From positions 2,294,001 to 2,358,000 of the forward strand of contig NZ_CP012117.1 in the NCBI RefSeq assembly GCF_001678905.1: a stretch of DNA of 64,000 bases. Direction: 5' to 3'. Shown here in pieces: positions 9,019-17,709 of the stretch (the first letter of the stretch is position 1; every line of letters begins with the position of its first letter). The position numbers and the translations under genes are program-made. Source of the stretch: Dermabacter vaginalis (GTDB taxonomy: Bacteria > Actinomycetota > Actinomycetes > Actinomycetales > Dermabacteraceae). The notes below the pieces were generated by a model, which worked only from the letters and a program-made list of their open reading frames with translations, had not been told where the DNA came from and ran no database searches.

Positions 9019-9374
9019 GCTGCCTTCTTCTCGACCGAGTTGTTGGGGTGCTCATCCCCAACGTGCACGAGGATGCGTGCCGCGTCACGCTTGCGCAGCA
9101 CGATTTCACAGTCGGCAACGCGGAACACGAGGGGGTCACGCATGGGTGCCTTGCGCACGAGTTCCACCTCAAGGCCGGGGTGGAAGCCCAGGTCAAAGAG
9201 ACGCCGACATAGCACCGAGTTCGCCTCGCGATAGGCGGCGATCACCGCGGTGACCCCCTTCGGCAGCTCATTGAGTGCAATGGTCGAAGCGAACGGGCAA
9301 TCGAGAGTGCACACGAGCGCGCGGGAGGTGAGCTCCTCGGCGAGCGCGTCCATCTCGGTGTAGGCAACTGACAT
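9015..9374 (-). CDS. feoA: Ferrous iron transport protein A
   Basis: A 119-residue FeoA. The C-terminal half (residues ~35-115, from ELPKGVTAVIAAYREAN to LVHVGDEH) is the SH3-like FeoA/DtxR-C fold, with LCRRLFDLGFHPG being the usual FeoA core (RRLxxLGFxPG). It assists FeoB at the membrane. I chose ATG 9374 because it follows the iron box directly and earlier in-frame codons would run through the operator. The ~30-residue N-terminal extension with two cysteines (VCTLDCPF) is longer than in many FeoA proteins. The stop overlaps the feoB start by four bases. Confidence 0.93.
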   Translation of the reverse strand: MSVAYTEMDALAEELTSRALVCTLDCPFASTIALNELPKGVTAVIAAYREANSVLCRRLFDLGFHPGLEVELVRKAPMRDPLVFRVADCEIVLRKRDAARILVHVGDEHPNNSVEKKAA

Positions 9375-9379
9375 ATTTG

Positions 9380-9398
9380 CAAGGTTAGCATTGCCTAA
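9380..9398 (-). promoter_or_regulatory. IdeR/DtxR-type iron box upstream of feoAB
   Basis: On the minus strand the 19 bases TTAGGCAATGCTAACCTTG match the actinobacterial iron-box consensus TTAGGTTAGCCTAACCTAA at 13 of 19 positions, including both TTAGG and CTAACCT half-sites. It sits 6 bases upstream of the feoA start, a position where a bound iron-loaded repressor would block transcription or initiation. Expected effect: repression of feo when iron is sufficient. Confidence 0.75.
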
Positions 9399-9542
9399 TC
9401 TAACTAGGAAGGGATGTGCGGCACGCCACCGCCCCCTCTGCCCACACACCTGTCGCGTTCACCGATCTGAATACTCAGTGAACGAGCTGCAAAATTTGCC
9501 TCTCTGTCTTGCCGAAAAATCCCCACGATTGGTCTTCTTAAA

Positions 9543-9560
9543 GTGGTTTTAGAAAACCGC
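9543..9560. promoter_or_regulatory. Palindrome upstream of solute-binding protein gene
   Basis: The 18-base sequence GTGGTTTTAGAAAACCGC is an inverted repeat with arms GGTTTT / AAAACC and a 2-base centre, about 48 bases before the start of the binding protein gene. It looks like a repressor operator, family unknown; it lacks the central CG typical of most LacI operators. Confidence 0.45.
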
Positions 9561-9607
9561 TCACTTCCGCCACTCTCCGCAATCCCTACACCCCAAAGGA
9601 GACCATC

Positions 9608-10924
9608 ATGGCCACGTCCCCGATCGCCCGCCGATCCCTCCTCGCCGCTGGCGGGGCCGCCTTCGCCGCCGCCGCCGCAGGATGTGGCGGCGGAAACAAG
9701 GCCGCCATCAAGGACGCCACGAACGAAATTGGCGACGACCCGAAAAAGATCAAAGGCACGATCACCTACGCCTACTGGGACATCAACCAAGAGGCGATGC
9801 TCAAAGACGTAATGAAGGCCTTCAATGAGAAGTACCCGAACGTCAAGGTTCAGCTGAACATGGTGCCGTTCAAGGACTACTTCACAAAGCTCCGCGCCCA
9901 AGCGTCCTCCAAAGCTCTGCCCGACGTGTTCTGGATGAACGGCCCGAACTTCCGCTCCTACGCTGAAAACGGCCAGCTCGCCTCCCTCAAAGCCCTCGTC
10001 GACGACGGGCTCATCGACCCGAACAAATACCCGAGCGCACTCGTCGACATGTACACGGTCGACGGCGAACTCTTCGCGACGTGCAAGGACGTCGACTGCG
10101 TGGGCATCTGGTACAACAAGAAGCTCTTCGACCAGGCCGGCGTTGCGTACCCCGACGAGACGTGGACTCTCGAGACCTACAAGGAAAAGGCACTCGAGCT
10201 CACCGACAAGCTTCCCGACGGCGTGTGGGGCTGCGCCGAGGTGTTCTCGCGCACCGCGTCCTACTACCACTCGATCGCCATCAACGGCGGCTGGGTCATC
10301 TCTGACGACAAAACGAAGTCCGGATACGACGATCCGAAGACCATCGAAGGCGTGAAGTTCTGGCGCGACCTCATTGAGATCGGCGCATGCCCCAGCCGAG
10401 AGTTCCTCGCCGAAAACTCGTGCTACGGCATGTTCGAAGGCGGGCAGGTGGCCATGCAGTGGTCGGGCAACTGGCGAGTCGGTGCGCTCATCGACTCCTC
10501 CGTGAAGGACGATTGCGCCGTCGCGTACCTGCCCGGCGGCGACGACCGCAAGACAGCCGTGCACGGCCTCGGCCACGTGATCTCTGCACACACCGAGGAT
10601 CTCGCGGCCTCCCAGGCCCTCGTGACCTTCCTCGCGGGCGAAGAAGCCGCAAAGATCAGCGCTGAATCTGGCATCGCGCTCCCCGCCCTCGAAGGCACCC
10701 AGGATCCGTACGTCGACGCCCAGCCCGGCTATAACCTCGAGGTCTTCGTCGACCAGGCACACAACTACGCCGCACCCTTCCCCGTCTCGAAGACGTGCCC
10801 CGAATGGGAAGAGCTCGAGGGTGAACACCTCTCGAAGGTCTTCGACGGGGAGATCTCCGCGGAAGAAGGCTGCAAGGCACTCGCGAAAGCCATGAACGAG
10901 GTGCTCAAGAAGGAAAATAGCTAA
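9608..10924 (+). CDS. Extracellular sugar-binding lipoprotein (ABC family 1)
   Basis: A 438-residue extracellular solute-binding protein. The N-terminus has a twin-arginine-like RRSLLAAGG and a lipobox ending AAAGC, so Cys26 would be lipidated. The mature part has the type-1 binding protein look: an ITYAYWDINQ first strand, LRAQASSKALPDVFWMNG hinge region, and an aromatic-rich cleft (WYNKK, YYHS, QWSGNWRV). The substrate is probably an oligosaccharide or glycoside, not identifiable from sequence. It has its own promoter region with a palindrome and its own terminator, converges on the permease pair at 11055-12874, and no permease or ATPase follows, so it may serve as an alternative binding protein for that permease. 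Confidence 0.88.
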   Translation: MATSPIARRSLLAAGGAAFAAAAAGCGGGNKAAIKDATNEIGDDPKKIKGTITYAYWDINQEAMLKDVMKAFNEKYPNVKVQLNMVPFKDYFTKLRAQASSKALPDVFWMNGPNFRSYAENGQLASLKALVDDGLIDPNKYPSALVDMYTVDGELFATCKDVDCVGIWYNKKLFDQAGVAYPDETWTLETYKEKALELTDKLPDGVWGCAEVFSRTASYYHSIAINGGWVISDDKTKSGYDDPKTIEGVKFWRDLIEIGACPSREFLAENSCYGMFEGGQVAMQWSGNWRVGALIDSSVKDDCAVAYLPGGDDRKTAVHGLGHVISAHTEDLAASQALVTFLAGEEAAKISAESGIALPALEGTQDPYVDAQPGYNLEVFVDQAHNYAAPFPVSKTCPEWEELEGEHLSKVFDGEISAEEGCKALAKAMNEVLKKENS

Positions 10925-10947
10925 GCCTTCGAGCGCGCGCACGCGCA

Positions 10948-10981
10948 CTGGCCCGCTTCCCCAACCGGGGAGGCGGGCCAG
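10948..10981 (+). terminator. Strong hairpin terminator after the binding protein gene
   Basis: Perfect 15-bp stem CTGGCCCGCTTCCCC paired with its complement around a 4-base loop, 24 bases after the stop codon. The T-tract is poor, as is common in high-GC actinobacteria. It may also stop transcripts arriving from the convergent side. Confidence 0.85.
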
Positions 10982-11054
10982 TAGCGTAAAAGGAGGTACC
11001 GCATACGGCATGCAACCGTCGGAACCCAAACCCTAACCGGGCTCAGGCGCGCAC

Positions 11055-11993
11055 CTACCCCTTAACTGAACCCTCCGTGAGGCCACCGCGCCAGAAGCGC
11101 TGCAACACGAGGATGAGGATCGCGAGCGGGATCACTGACAGCAGCGCGCCGCCGGTCGTAAGCTGGAAAAACTCCGGCAAACGGTCCGTTTGCGCGCGCC
11201 AGTTATCGAGGCCCAAAGTGATCGGGTAGAGCTTCTCATCCGCAAGCATCACGAGCGGAAGGAAGTAGTTATTCCAGATCGCCACGAACTGGAACAACAG
11301 AATCGTGACCACCGCCGGCGTGAGCTGGGGAAGGGCAAGCCTGTGAAACAGCCCAATCTCGCTGACGCCATCGATTCGCCCCGCTTCGAGCATCGAATCC
11401 GGTACAGCTGCACTCGCGTAGATTGACGCGAGAAACAGGCCGAACGGGCTCACGAGCGAAGGAATGAGCACCGACCAGTACGTGTTCGTGAGACCCACGC
11501 TCGAGAACAGGAAGAACAGCGGGAGCGCGGTTGCGGTGCCCGGAACGAGCACGCCACCGAGCACGAACGCGTACACGGCCCTGCGGCCGGGGAAGCGGTA
11601 TTTCGCGAGTGCATACCCCGCGGCAACCGCGAAGTATGTGGCAAGCACCGAGCCAATGCCCGAATAGAGCAGTGAGTTCAGCGCCCAGCGCGAAAAGATC
11701 CCACCATTGGCGGTGAACACGGCCTTGAGGTTGTCGAAAAGAAGGAATTCTTTGCCAAACCAGAAGCCGCTCGTACCAAACAGGTCCTCGGTCGATTTCG
11801 TCGCGTTCACGATCACCCAATACACCGGCACAAGGAAGTACATCGCGACGATCGCCAAAAGCGCCGTCACAATGATCGTCGTCGCCGGCTTGCGACCAGC
11901 CGAGCGGGCACCCGAACGCTGATCCCGCTCAAGGCGCATAGCCTGCTTCTTCCTCGAACGTTCGCTGACGTGCGTCGTGTGCGTGGCGCTCAT
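11055..11993 (-). CDS. Sugar ABC transporter permease, MalG/UgpE type
   Basis: A 312-residue permease with six predicted membrane helices, an N-terminal basic cytoplasmic segment (residues ~10-35) and the conserved EAA loop EAGRIDGVSEIGLFHRLALP that docks the ATPase. I start it at ATG 11993, which overlaps the stop of the upstream permease (ATGA). It forms the translocation channel with the neighbouring MalF-type subunit. No ATPase is encoded here; actinobacterial carbohydrate importers of this class commonly share one MsiK-type ATPase encoded elsewhere. Confidence 0.92.
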   Translation of the reverse strand: MSATHTTHVSERSRKKQAMRLERDQRSGARSAGRKPATTIIVTALLAIVAMYFLVPVYWVIVNATKSTEDLFGTSGFWFGKEFLLFDNLKAVFTANGGIFSRWALNSLLYSGIGSVLATYFAVAAGYALAKYRFPGRRAVYAFVLGGVLVPGTATALPLFFLFSSVGLTNTYWSVLIPSLVSPFGLFLASIYASAAVPDSMLEAGRIDGVSEIGLFHRLALPQLTPAVVTILLFQFVAIWNNYFLPLVMLADEKLYPITLGLDNWRAQTDRLPEFFQLTTGGALLSVIPLAILILVLQRFWRGGLTEGSVKG

Positions 11994-12874
11994 CGCTTCC
12001 TCTCCGCCCACGAGGAGATCCCGAGAGCAATGGCCGAAAGAACAAAGGCCGAGACCGCGATGATCACGGCCTGCGCCGCCGCCATCCCCACCTCGTTGTA
12101 TTGGAACGCGTACGCGTAGGCGCTCATGTTCGGCGTGTATTCGTTCGTGATGCCCGAGCTCATCGTCATCAGCAGGCGAGGCTCCGCGAACAGTTGGAGC
12201 GTGCCGATGATCGAGAAGATGATCGTCAGCAAAAGCGCCGGCCGAATGAGTGGCAACTGAATTGAAGTCACGATCTTCAGCGGGCCGGCCCCATCAATGC
12301 GGGCGGCTTCGTACAACTCACCGGGAATGGCCTTGAGCTGGGCGATGATGATGAGCATGTTGTAGCCCGTATACGTCCAGGTCACGATGTTCGCGATCGA
12401 CCACAGCACCATGTCCGGGCTCAGGAAATCGGCCTCAATTCCCACAAGCTGAAGCGCATCAACAATGGGGCTCAGCCCGGGGATGTACAAGAACGACCAG
12501 AGAATCGTGGCGATCACGCCCGGAATGCCGTAGGGCAAAAAGTAGGCGCTTCGAAAGAATCCAGGCCATTTCGCGGCGGCGCTTTCGAGGAGGAGCGCGA
12601 GCACTGTCGCGGCGACAATCATGACGCTCACCTGCACGACGCCAAAGAGGATCATGCGGCCGATCGAGGCCACAAAGTTCTGGTTCGCGAGCGCGGCGAT
12701 GTAGTTATCGAGGCCCGCGAACGAGCTCTCGATCCCACCCTCGCCGAGGAGGCCGTGGCGCTCCACGGTCGTGAAGCTGTAGCCCACCGCCATGATGATC
12801 GGCACCACCATCGTGCCGATGAACAGCACCAAAAACGGTGCCATAAGGACCCAGGGTGCCCACTTCGCTTTCAT
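11990..12874 (-). CDS. Sugar ABC transporter permease, MalF/UgpA type
   Basis: A 294-residue permease starting MKAKWAPWVLMAPFLVLFIG at ATG 12874, which overlaps the stop of the binding protein gene (ATGA); a longer upstream reading in this frame just covers the binding protein gene and is rejected. Six membrane helices and the EAA loop EAARIDGAGPLKIVTSIQLP are present. Partner of the downstream MalG-type subunit; together they import the sugar delivered by the lipoprotein encoded upstream. Confidence 0.92.
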   Translation of the reverse strand: MKAKWAPWVLMAPFLVLFIGTMVVPIIMAVGYSFTTVERHGLLGEGGIESSFAGLDNYIAALANQNFVASIGRMILFGVVQVSVMIVAATVLALLLESAAAKWPGFFRSAYFLPYGIPGVIATILWSFLYIPGLSPIVDALQLVGIEADFLSPDMVLWSIANIVTWTYTGYNMLIIIAQLKAIPGELYEAARIDGAGPLKIVTSIQLPLIRPALLLTIIFSIIGTLQLFAEPRLLMTMSSGITNEYTPNMSAYAYAFQYNEVGMAAAQAVIIAVSAFVLSAIALGISSWAERKR

Positions 12875-14196
12875 CGCGCCTCCTCCGCGTTGAGGCCCAT
12901 GCCTTGCATAATCTCGGTGATGTCCTTCTGCGTGACCGCAAGGAGGTCCACGAGGGGCTGCTCGCCATTGATCGCTTTCGTCATTCCGGTGCCCACGACA
13001 TCCATGAAGCGCTGCATAAGTGGCGCCCATGTCCATTCGAGGTTCTGCCCCTCCGCCATGGGCACCATGACCTCCTCGTTGTAGTTTTGGCCCGAGAAAA
13101 ACTCTGACGGTTGCGTGCGGGACTGACCGATGTAGTCCGCCGACGGCGACCAGCCGATACCGCAGTTCTCGATCATCGCGTCGATTCCCTCGGGGCTCGT
13201 GCACATCCACGTGCAGAATTCGAGGGCCTCGGCCGGGTGCTTACTTGTGGAGAGGATCGCCGCTGATGAGCCGCCGTGGGCTCCCGAGGCGTAACCGTCG
13301 TCCCACGTGGGCATGGGCGCGACCGCCCACTTTCCCTTGGCGCCCGGCACCGCTTCGATAAGGGCGTCGCTCCACGATCCGGAGATCGTGCTGAGCACCT
13401 TGCCGTCACCCGTGGCCGCCATCCATGGCGTCGAAAAGGCGCCGTAACCGGTGCCCACGAGTTTGTCGGCGAGAATGCCGTCCCAGAACTCGGCAACCTT
13501 GAGCGACTTCTCGTCGGTCATGTTGATGATCCATCCATCGCCCTCGGGCTTGAACCACGTGGCGCCGGCCTGCATCGCCCACATCACGAAGTAGGAGCCG
13601 TCGCTCGGATCGAGGGTGAAGATCGTCTTTCCCGCATCCTTGACCGCCCCCGCAACCTCGCGGAAATCCTCCCATGTGGACGGTGGCGTCAGGCCAAGCT
13701 CCCCTTCGAGCACCTCGCGGTTATAGAAGTTTGCGACGGGGCCCGTGTCTTGCGGAACACCCCAGACCGACTCGCCCACTTGGGCCTGCGCGAAGGCACC
13801 CGCGTCGAATTTGTCCTTGGCAATGCCGTAGCGCGAGAGGTCCACGAGTGCGCCCGCGAGGGCGAACTCGGGGACGGAGCGAAGTTCCACCTGCGCGATG
13901 TCGGGACCGCCGCCTGCGGCTACAGCGGAGAGGATCTTCGCGTAACCTCCGCTCCCGCCGCCGGGGATCCACGACGCTTCCACGTGGATGCGGTCTTGGC
14001 TCTTGTTGAACACGTCGGCGACCTTCTGGAGGTCTTTCACCCACGCCCAGTACGTGAGCTTCACGCGCTCTTTTGAGGGTGGGATTGTGGCTTCGGCGTT
14101 CACCGAGCCGGGGTTGGGTGGGGCGCAGCTCGCGAGGGCACCCGCGAGTGCGGCGCCTGTTCCGGCGAGCGCGGTACGCCGGGTGAAGGGTTGCAT
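12871..14196 (-). CDS. Extracellular sugar-binding lipoprotein (ABC family 1), first gene of permease operon
   Basis: A 441-residue binding protein beginning MQPFTRRTALAG at ATG 14196, preceded by a strong Shine-Dalgarno AAGGAGGT. A lipobox ends LASC, making Cys24 the lipidated residue, after a twin-arginine-like motif. The mature protein contains LTYWAWVKD, a GGGPDIAQVELRSVPEF segment and a tryptophan-rich ligand region, as in MalE/UgpB-like family 1 proteins. It leads a three-gene operon with the two permeases (ATGA overlaps at both junctions). No transcription regulator is adjacent. It differs clearly in sequence from the binding protein at 9608, so the two probably see different ligands. 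Confidence 0.92.
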   Translation of the reverse strand: MQPFTRRTALAGTGAALAGALASCAPPNPGSVNAEATIPPSKERVKLTYWAWVKDLQKVADVFNKSQDRIHVEASWIPGGGSGGYAKILSAVAAGGGPDIAQVELRSVPEFALAGALVDLSRYGIAKDKFDAGAFAQAQVGESVWGVPQDTGPVANFYNREVLEGELGLTPPSTWEDFREVAGAVKDAGKTIFTLDPSDGSYFVMWAMQAGATWFKPEGDGWIINMTDEKSLKVAEFWDGILADKLVGTGYGAFSTPWMAATGDGKVLSTISGSWSDALIEAVPGAKGKWAVAPMPTWDDGYASGAHGGSSAAILSTSKHPAEALEFCTWMCTSPEGIDAMIENCGIGWSPSADYIGQSRTQPSEFFSGQNYNEEVMVPMAEGQNLEWTWAPLMQRFMDVVGTGMTKAINGEQPLVDLLAVTQKDITEIMQGMGLNAEEAR

Positions 14197-14427
14197 GTGA
14201 CCTCCTTGTCGATCCGCCACGGTGGGGGCCCTCGACTTCGGGTCGACCCGCACCCATGCGGCCTGCATCACAGTGGTGTCATCATACGTCTACCTCGACG
14301 GGACTGCGGTAACTAGCTCACTATGCGACCGCCCAAAAGGAGAAAAACACCCTAGGTATCGCAATTTTCGGAACCCCTGACACGGTTACTTTCTCCGGGA
14401 GGGCGATGCGACTGGAACAATGGGGAC

Positions 14428-15276
14428 ATGGCTGAGTTGGTGGACATCGCACCCGGGATTCTCGTGCACACTTCGCGCAAGGACGCACTCAACAGCATCG
14501 TTCTCGCGTCGATTAGCGAGGCGATGCTCGTAGATCCGGGCTGGGAGGCAGCGGAGCTCGACGACCTCGCGGTGCAGCTCGCCGAGCGGGGCCTCACCGT
14601 CCTCTCAGGCTTTGCCACTCATGCTCACCACGATCACGTGCTGTGGCACCCTGCCTTCGGGAACGCCCCGCGTTTGGCCTCCGCGGCAACGGTGCGCCTC
14701 GCCGGCGCCGAACGCGAGGATCTCCTCGCGCATGCCACCGCCGATGATCCCGCACTCGAGGCGCGACCCGAGCTTCTCGCGCTCATCGGGCGCCTCTCTC
14801 CCACGCCCCAAGCTCCAGCGAACTCTCATCACACGTGGCTCCCTCGCGGCGCCGCCCCGTGCGGCTTCGAACCCCAGCTACTCACCCACGATGCTCACGT
14901 GCCGGGTCACACCGCGCTGTGGCTTCCAGAGCAAAGGATCCTCATCGCGGGAGACATGCTTTCGAGCACGGAACTTCCCCTGCCCGATCTTGAGCAGCAC
15001 GAATCTCGCGCACGCCTACTCCAAAAGCGAAGCATCGACCCCTTCACCGCCTATCTCGAGGCCCTGGACCTCCTCGAGCCCTATGCGCGAAAGGCACGCC
15101 TCGTTATCCCTGGCCACGGCCCCCTCGGCACCGATGCCCTCGAAAGACTCGAGCGGGATCGGGCCTACCTCACAGCGATTCTCAACGGCGATGACCCTCG
15201 CGATGAGCGTCGAGCAACACGGGGCATGGAGGCGTGGCATGCGCGGCTCGTGGAGGCGGCGGTGGAGCGCAGGTAA
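14428..15276 (+). CDS. MBL-fold metallo-hydrolase
   Basis: A 282-residue metallo-beta-lactamase-fold protein. The dinuclear metal site is visible: HAHHDH at 65-70, a further histidine in GHT (H161), the bridging aspartate in AGDML (D176), and a final IPGHGP motif near residue 233. The family includes glyoxalase II-like thioesterases, lactonases and phosphodiesterases; the C-terminal extension (AYLEALDLLEPYARKARLVIPGHGP) is shared with small uncharacterised bacterial hydrolases, so no substrate is assigned. It stands alone, divergent from the sugar transporter operon, with a start ATG chosen because the family's N-terminal strand (VDIAPGILVHTS) begins immediately. Confidence 0.85.
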   Translation: MAELVDIAPGILVHTSRKDALNSIVLASISEAMLVDPGWEAAELDDLAVQLAERGLTVLSGFATHAHHDHVLWHPAFGNAPRLASAATVRLAGAEREDLLAHATADDPALEARPELLALIGRLSPTPQAPANSHHTWLPRGAAPCGFEPQLLTHDAHVPGHTALWLPEQRILIAGDMLSSTELPLPDLEQHESRARLLQKRSIDPFTAYLEALDLLEPYARKARLVIPGHGPLGTDALERLERDRAYLTAILNGDDPRDERRATRGMEAWHARLVEAAVERR

Positions 15277-15896
15277 CCGTCGGATCCCTCCCCAACCGAG
15301 GTGGAGAAAACTGCAGGTGCGCGCCCACAACCGCTCTCAAAACCCGGTTATCGACTCCTCTATTGAAGGCGAGCACAAAAAGGAAACCCCCGGCCCGCCA
15401 CAAATGGCGGAACCGGAGGTCAATCCCTTTACCCTTATCCCCGCGCGAAGGAGTCACGTTTCACCGTGATCCGTGCGCGATGAGTTAAGGCAACTACGTC
15501 TTCCTTGGAAAATCCGGAATGCGCGCTCACGATTGGCTGCAATTCCTGCAATCTTGCTCAAAACCCGCACAAAACACCAGGCCAGAGCGTTGCGTTTCAG
15601 CCGCCAAGCACTCCAGTTCACATGAAAAAGTTCGAGCGGTTCCGGCGGCACGCCGCAGGCGTAAGCACATCGCGGTGCAGGCGGGAGCGAAGGCCCCAGT
15701 CCGACGCCACCCCGCCCCAAACATTGCTAATTTCATCAATGTGTGCGCCGGCTCACGCCAATAACGTGACCTTTGAAACCACAAGCTGCAATGGACCAAA
15801 GTCCCGCCTACGCTTAAAGCGTCACAGACTCAACGCTGGTCTTTTCGGCGTTTTCGCCGCGGGCCAGACGAACATCCGCGAAAGGGATGAAACTCC
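15277..15896. other. 620-base region without protein gene; possible small RNA on minus strand
   Basis: No reading frame here has a credible start, composition or recognisable product. Its one strong feature is a hairpin-plus-T-tract terminator pointing left on the minus strand (15376-15419), yet no minus-strand gene lies to its right before pyruvate oxidase. That leaves room for a non-coding transcript starting somewhere in 15450-15890 and read leftward. The right end (about 15780-15890) must also hold the promoter of the pyruvate oxidase gene. I found no match to RNase P, tmRNA, SRP RNA or a riboswitch I know. Confidence 0.4.
15376..15419 (-). terminator. Rho-independent terminator on the minus strand with no obvious gene
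   Basis: Stem from 15387 to 15419: TGGCGG pairs with CCGCCA around a CAAA-complement loop, extended by CCGG and CC pairs, followed on the minus strand by TTTCCTTTTTG. It is oriented to end a leftward transcript. It could incidentally serve the MBL gene from the other side, but the T-tract is only on the minus strand. Confidence 0.7.
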
Positions 15897-17654
15897 ATGG
15901 CGAAAAAGACACTCGCCCAGCACACCGTTGATCAACTCGTCTCGATGGGCGTCGAGCGCATCTACGGCGTTGTTGGCGACTCCCTCAACCCGATCGTGGA
16001 CGCCGTGCGCACGACCAAGGGCATCGAGTGGATCCATGTGCGCAACGAAGAGGCCGCCGCGTTCGCTGCTGGCGCCGAGGCTCGCGTGACGGGCAAACTC
16101 GGCGTGTGTGCCGGTTCATGCGGCCCGGGCAACACCCACCTCGTGCAGGGACTCTACGATGCCCACCGCGACTCGGTCCCGGTTCTCGCGATCGCCTCGC
16201 ACATTCCGAGCCCCAAGATCGGCACGGGCTTTTTCCAGGAGACCCACCCCGAACTCCTTTTCAATGAGTGCTCGGCCTTCTGCGAAATGGTCAATTCCGG
16301 CAATCACGGTGCGCAGATGCTGCATAACGCGGCACAAACCGCACTCGCGAAGAAAGACGTGTCGGTTCTCGTGATCCCTGGCGATATCGCAAGCCAGGAC
16401 GTCACGATCGAGGCCACCCGCACCCTCACCACGACTTTCGGTGCGGTTCAGCCGCAGGCTTCGGTCGTTGAGGAGCTCGCACACCTCGCAAACTCCGCCA
16501 AGAAGATCACGCTCTTCGCGGGCGCGGGCATCGAGGGCGCACGCGCGGAAGTCCTCGAGCTCGCCGACACCCTCAAGGCCCCGATCGGCCATGCGTTCGG
16601 TGGCAAGGAGTTCATCCAGTACAACAACCCCTTCGACGTGGGCATGAGCGGTCTGCTCGGTTACGGCGCCGCCTACGAAGCAACCCACGAGTGCGACCTG
16701 CTGATTCTTCTCGGAACGGACTTCCCGTACTCGGAGTTCCTCCCGCACGAGGGGAAGCCGAAGGTCGTGCAGATCGATGCGGACGGCTCGCGCCTTGGCC
16801 GCCGCGTGCCGCTCGATCTGGGCATCCACGGCGATGTGGCTCTCACGATTCGCGCGCTCCTTCCGCAGCTCAAGCAAAAGAAGAACCGTTCGTTCCTCAA
16901 CTCGATGCTGCGCAAGCAGGAGAAGGAACTCACGCACGTCGTGAACTCGTACACGAAGCGGGCGTCGCGCCTCAAGCCGATTCACCCGGAGTATGTCGCG
17001 AGCCTCCTCGACGAGTTCGCCGACGACGATGCCGTGTTCACGGTCGATACGGGCATGTGCAACGTGTGGGCCGCACGCTACATCGAGCCGAACGGCAAGC
17101 GTCGCATCTTCGGTTCCTTCCGCCACGGCACGATGGCGAATGCCCTCCCTCAGGCGATCGGCGCGTCCGCTGCGCAGCCGAACCGCCAGGTGATTTCGAT
17201 GAGTGGCGATGGCGGCCTCGGAATGCTCATGGGCGAACTTCTCACGGTGCGCCTGCACCAGTTGAACACGAAGATCGTCGTGTTCAACAACTCGAGTCTC
17301 GGCATGGTGAAGCTCGAGATGCTCGTGGCGGGCCTTCCCGACTTCGAGACCGACCACGATTCGGTGAACTTCTCGAAGATCGCCGAGGGCGCGGGTATCC
17401 CCTCGATCCGTATTGAGAACCCCAAGACTCTGCGCAAGGACCTCAAGAAGGCCCTCGCGGTACCCGGCCCGATGCTCATCGACATCGTGACCGATCCGGA
17501 TGCGCTCGCGATGCCCCCGAAGATCACGCTCGAACAGATGAGCGGCTTCGCGACCGCGGGCGGCAAGATTGTGCTCGAAGGCGGCGTGGGCAAGATGGTC
17601 AATCTTGCGAAGTCGAATGTGCGCAACATTCCGCGACCCGGAGCGTTCTTCTAA
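15897..17654 (+). CDS. poxB: Pyruvate oxidase / pyruvate:quinone oxidoreductase
   Basis: A 585-residue thiamine diphosphate-dependent enzyme of the PoxB type. The catalytic glutamate is E51 (VRNEEAAAFAAGAEA), the central FAD-binding domain spans about 190-350, and the ThDP/Mg motif runs from GDGG at 437-440 to NN at 464-465. It oxidatively decarboxylates pyruvate to acetate and CO2, passing electrons through FAD to membrane quinone (PoxB) or, in the oxygen-dependent variant, making acetyl phosphate. The PoxB-like C-terminus and the overall sequence favour the quinone-linked enzyme. It is monocistronic and ends in a hairpin shared with the convergent IclR gene. Confidence 0.92.
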   Translation: MAKKTLAQHTVDQLVSMGVERIYGVVGDSLNPIVDAVRTTKGIEWIHVRNEEAAAFAAGAEARVTGKLGVCAGSCGPGNTHLVQGLYDAHRDSVPVLAIASHIPSPKIGTGFFQETHPELLFNECSAFCEMVNSGNHGAQMLHNAAQTALAKKDVSVLVIPGDIASQDVTIEATRTLTTTFGAVQPQASVVEELAHLANSAKKITLFAGAGIEGARAEVLELADTLKAPIGHAFGGKEFIQYNNPFDVGMSGLLGYGAAYEATHECDLLILLGTDFPYSEFLPHEGKPKVVQIDADGSRLGRRVPLDLGIHGDVALTIRALLPQLKQKKNRSFLNSMLRKQEKELTHVVNSYTKRASRLKPIHPEYVASLLDEFADDDAVFTVDTGMCNVWAARYIEPNGKRRIFGSFRHGTMANALPQAIGASAAQPNRQVISMSGDGGLGMLMGELLTVRLHQLNTKIVVFNNSSLGMVKLEMLVAGLPDFETDHDSVNFSKIAEGAGIPSIRIENPKTLRKDLKKALAVPGPMLIDIVTDPDALAMPPKITLEQMSGFATAGGKIVLEGGVGKMVNLAKSNVRNIPRPGAFF

Positions 17655-17678
17655 GAACACTCGCGAGCGCGTAAGGCG

Positions 17679-17709
17679 AAAGGCGGTCTCCTTTAGGAGA
17701 TCGCCTTTT
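17679..17709. terminator. Bidirectional terminator shared by poxB and the IclR gene
   Basis: A 13-bp stem with one G-T wobble (AAAGGCGGTCTCC against its complement) around the loop TTTA, flanked by T-rich sequence on one side and A-rich on the other. The TAA stop of the IclR gene lies inside the loop (17693-17695), so the stem's left arm is non-coding and its right arm encodes the regulator's last residues. Confidence 0.85.

Noticed and set aside
9404-11029. Minus-strand open frame of 541 codons opposite the binding protein gene
   Set aside because: Antisense artefact of strong third-position GC bias; the plus-strand lipoprotein is unmistakable.
15182-15457. Minus-strand frame of 91 codons in the poxB upstream gap
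   Set aside because: It runs straight through a strong minus-strand terminator hairpin and has no recognisable product.
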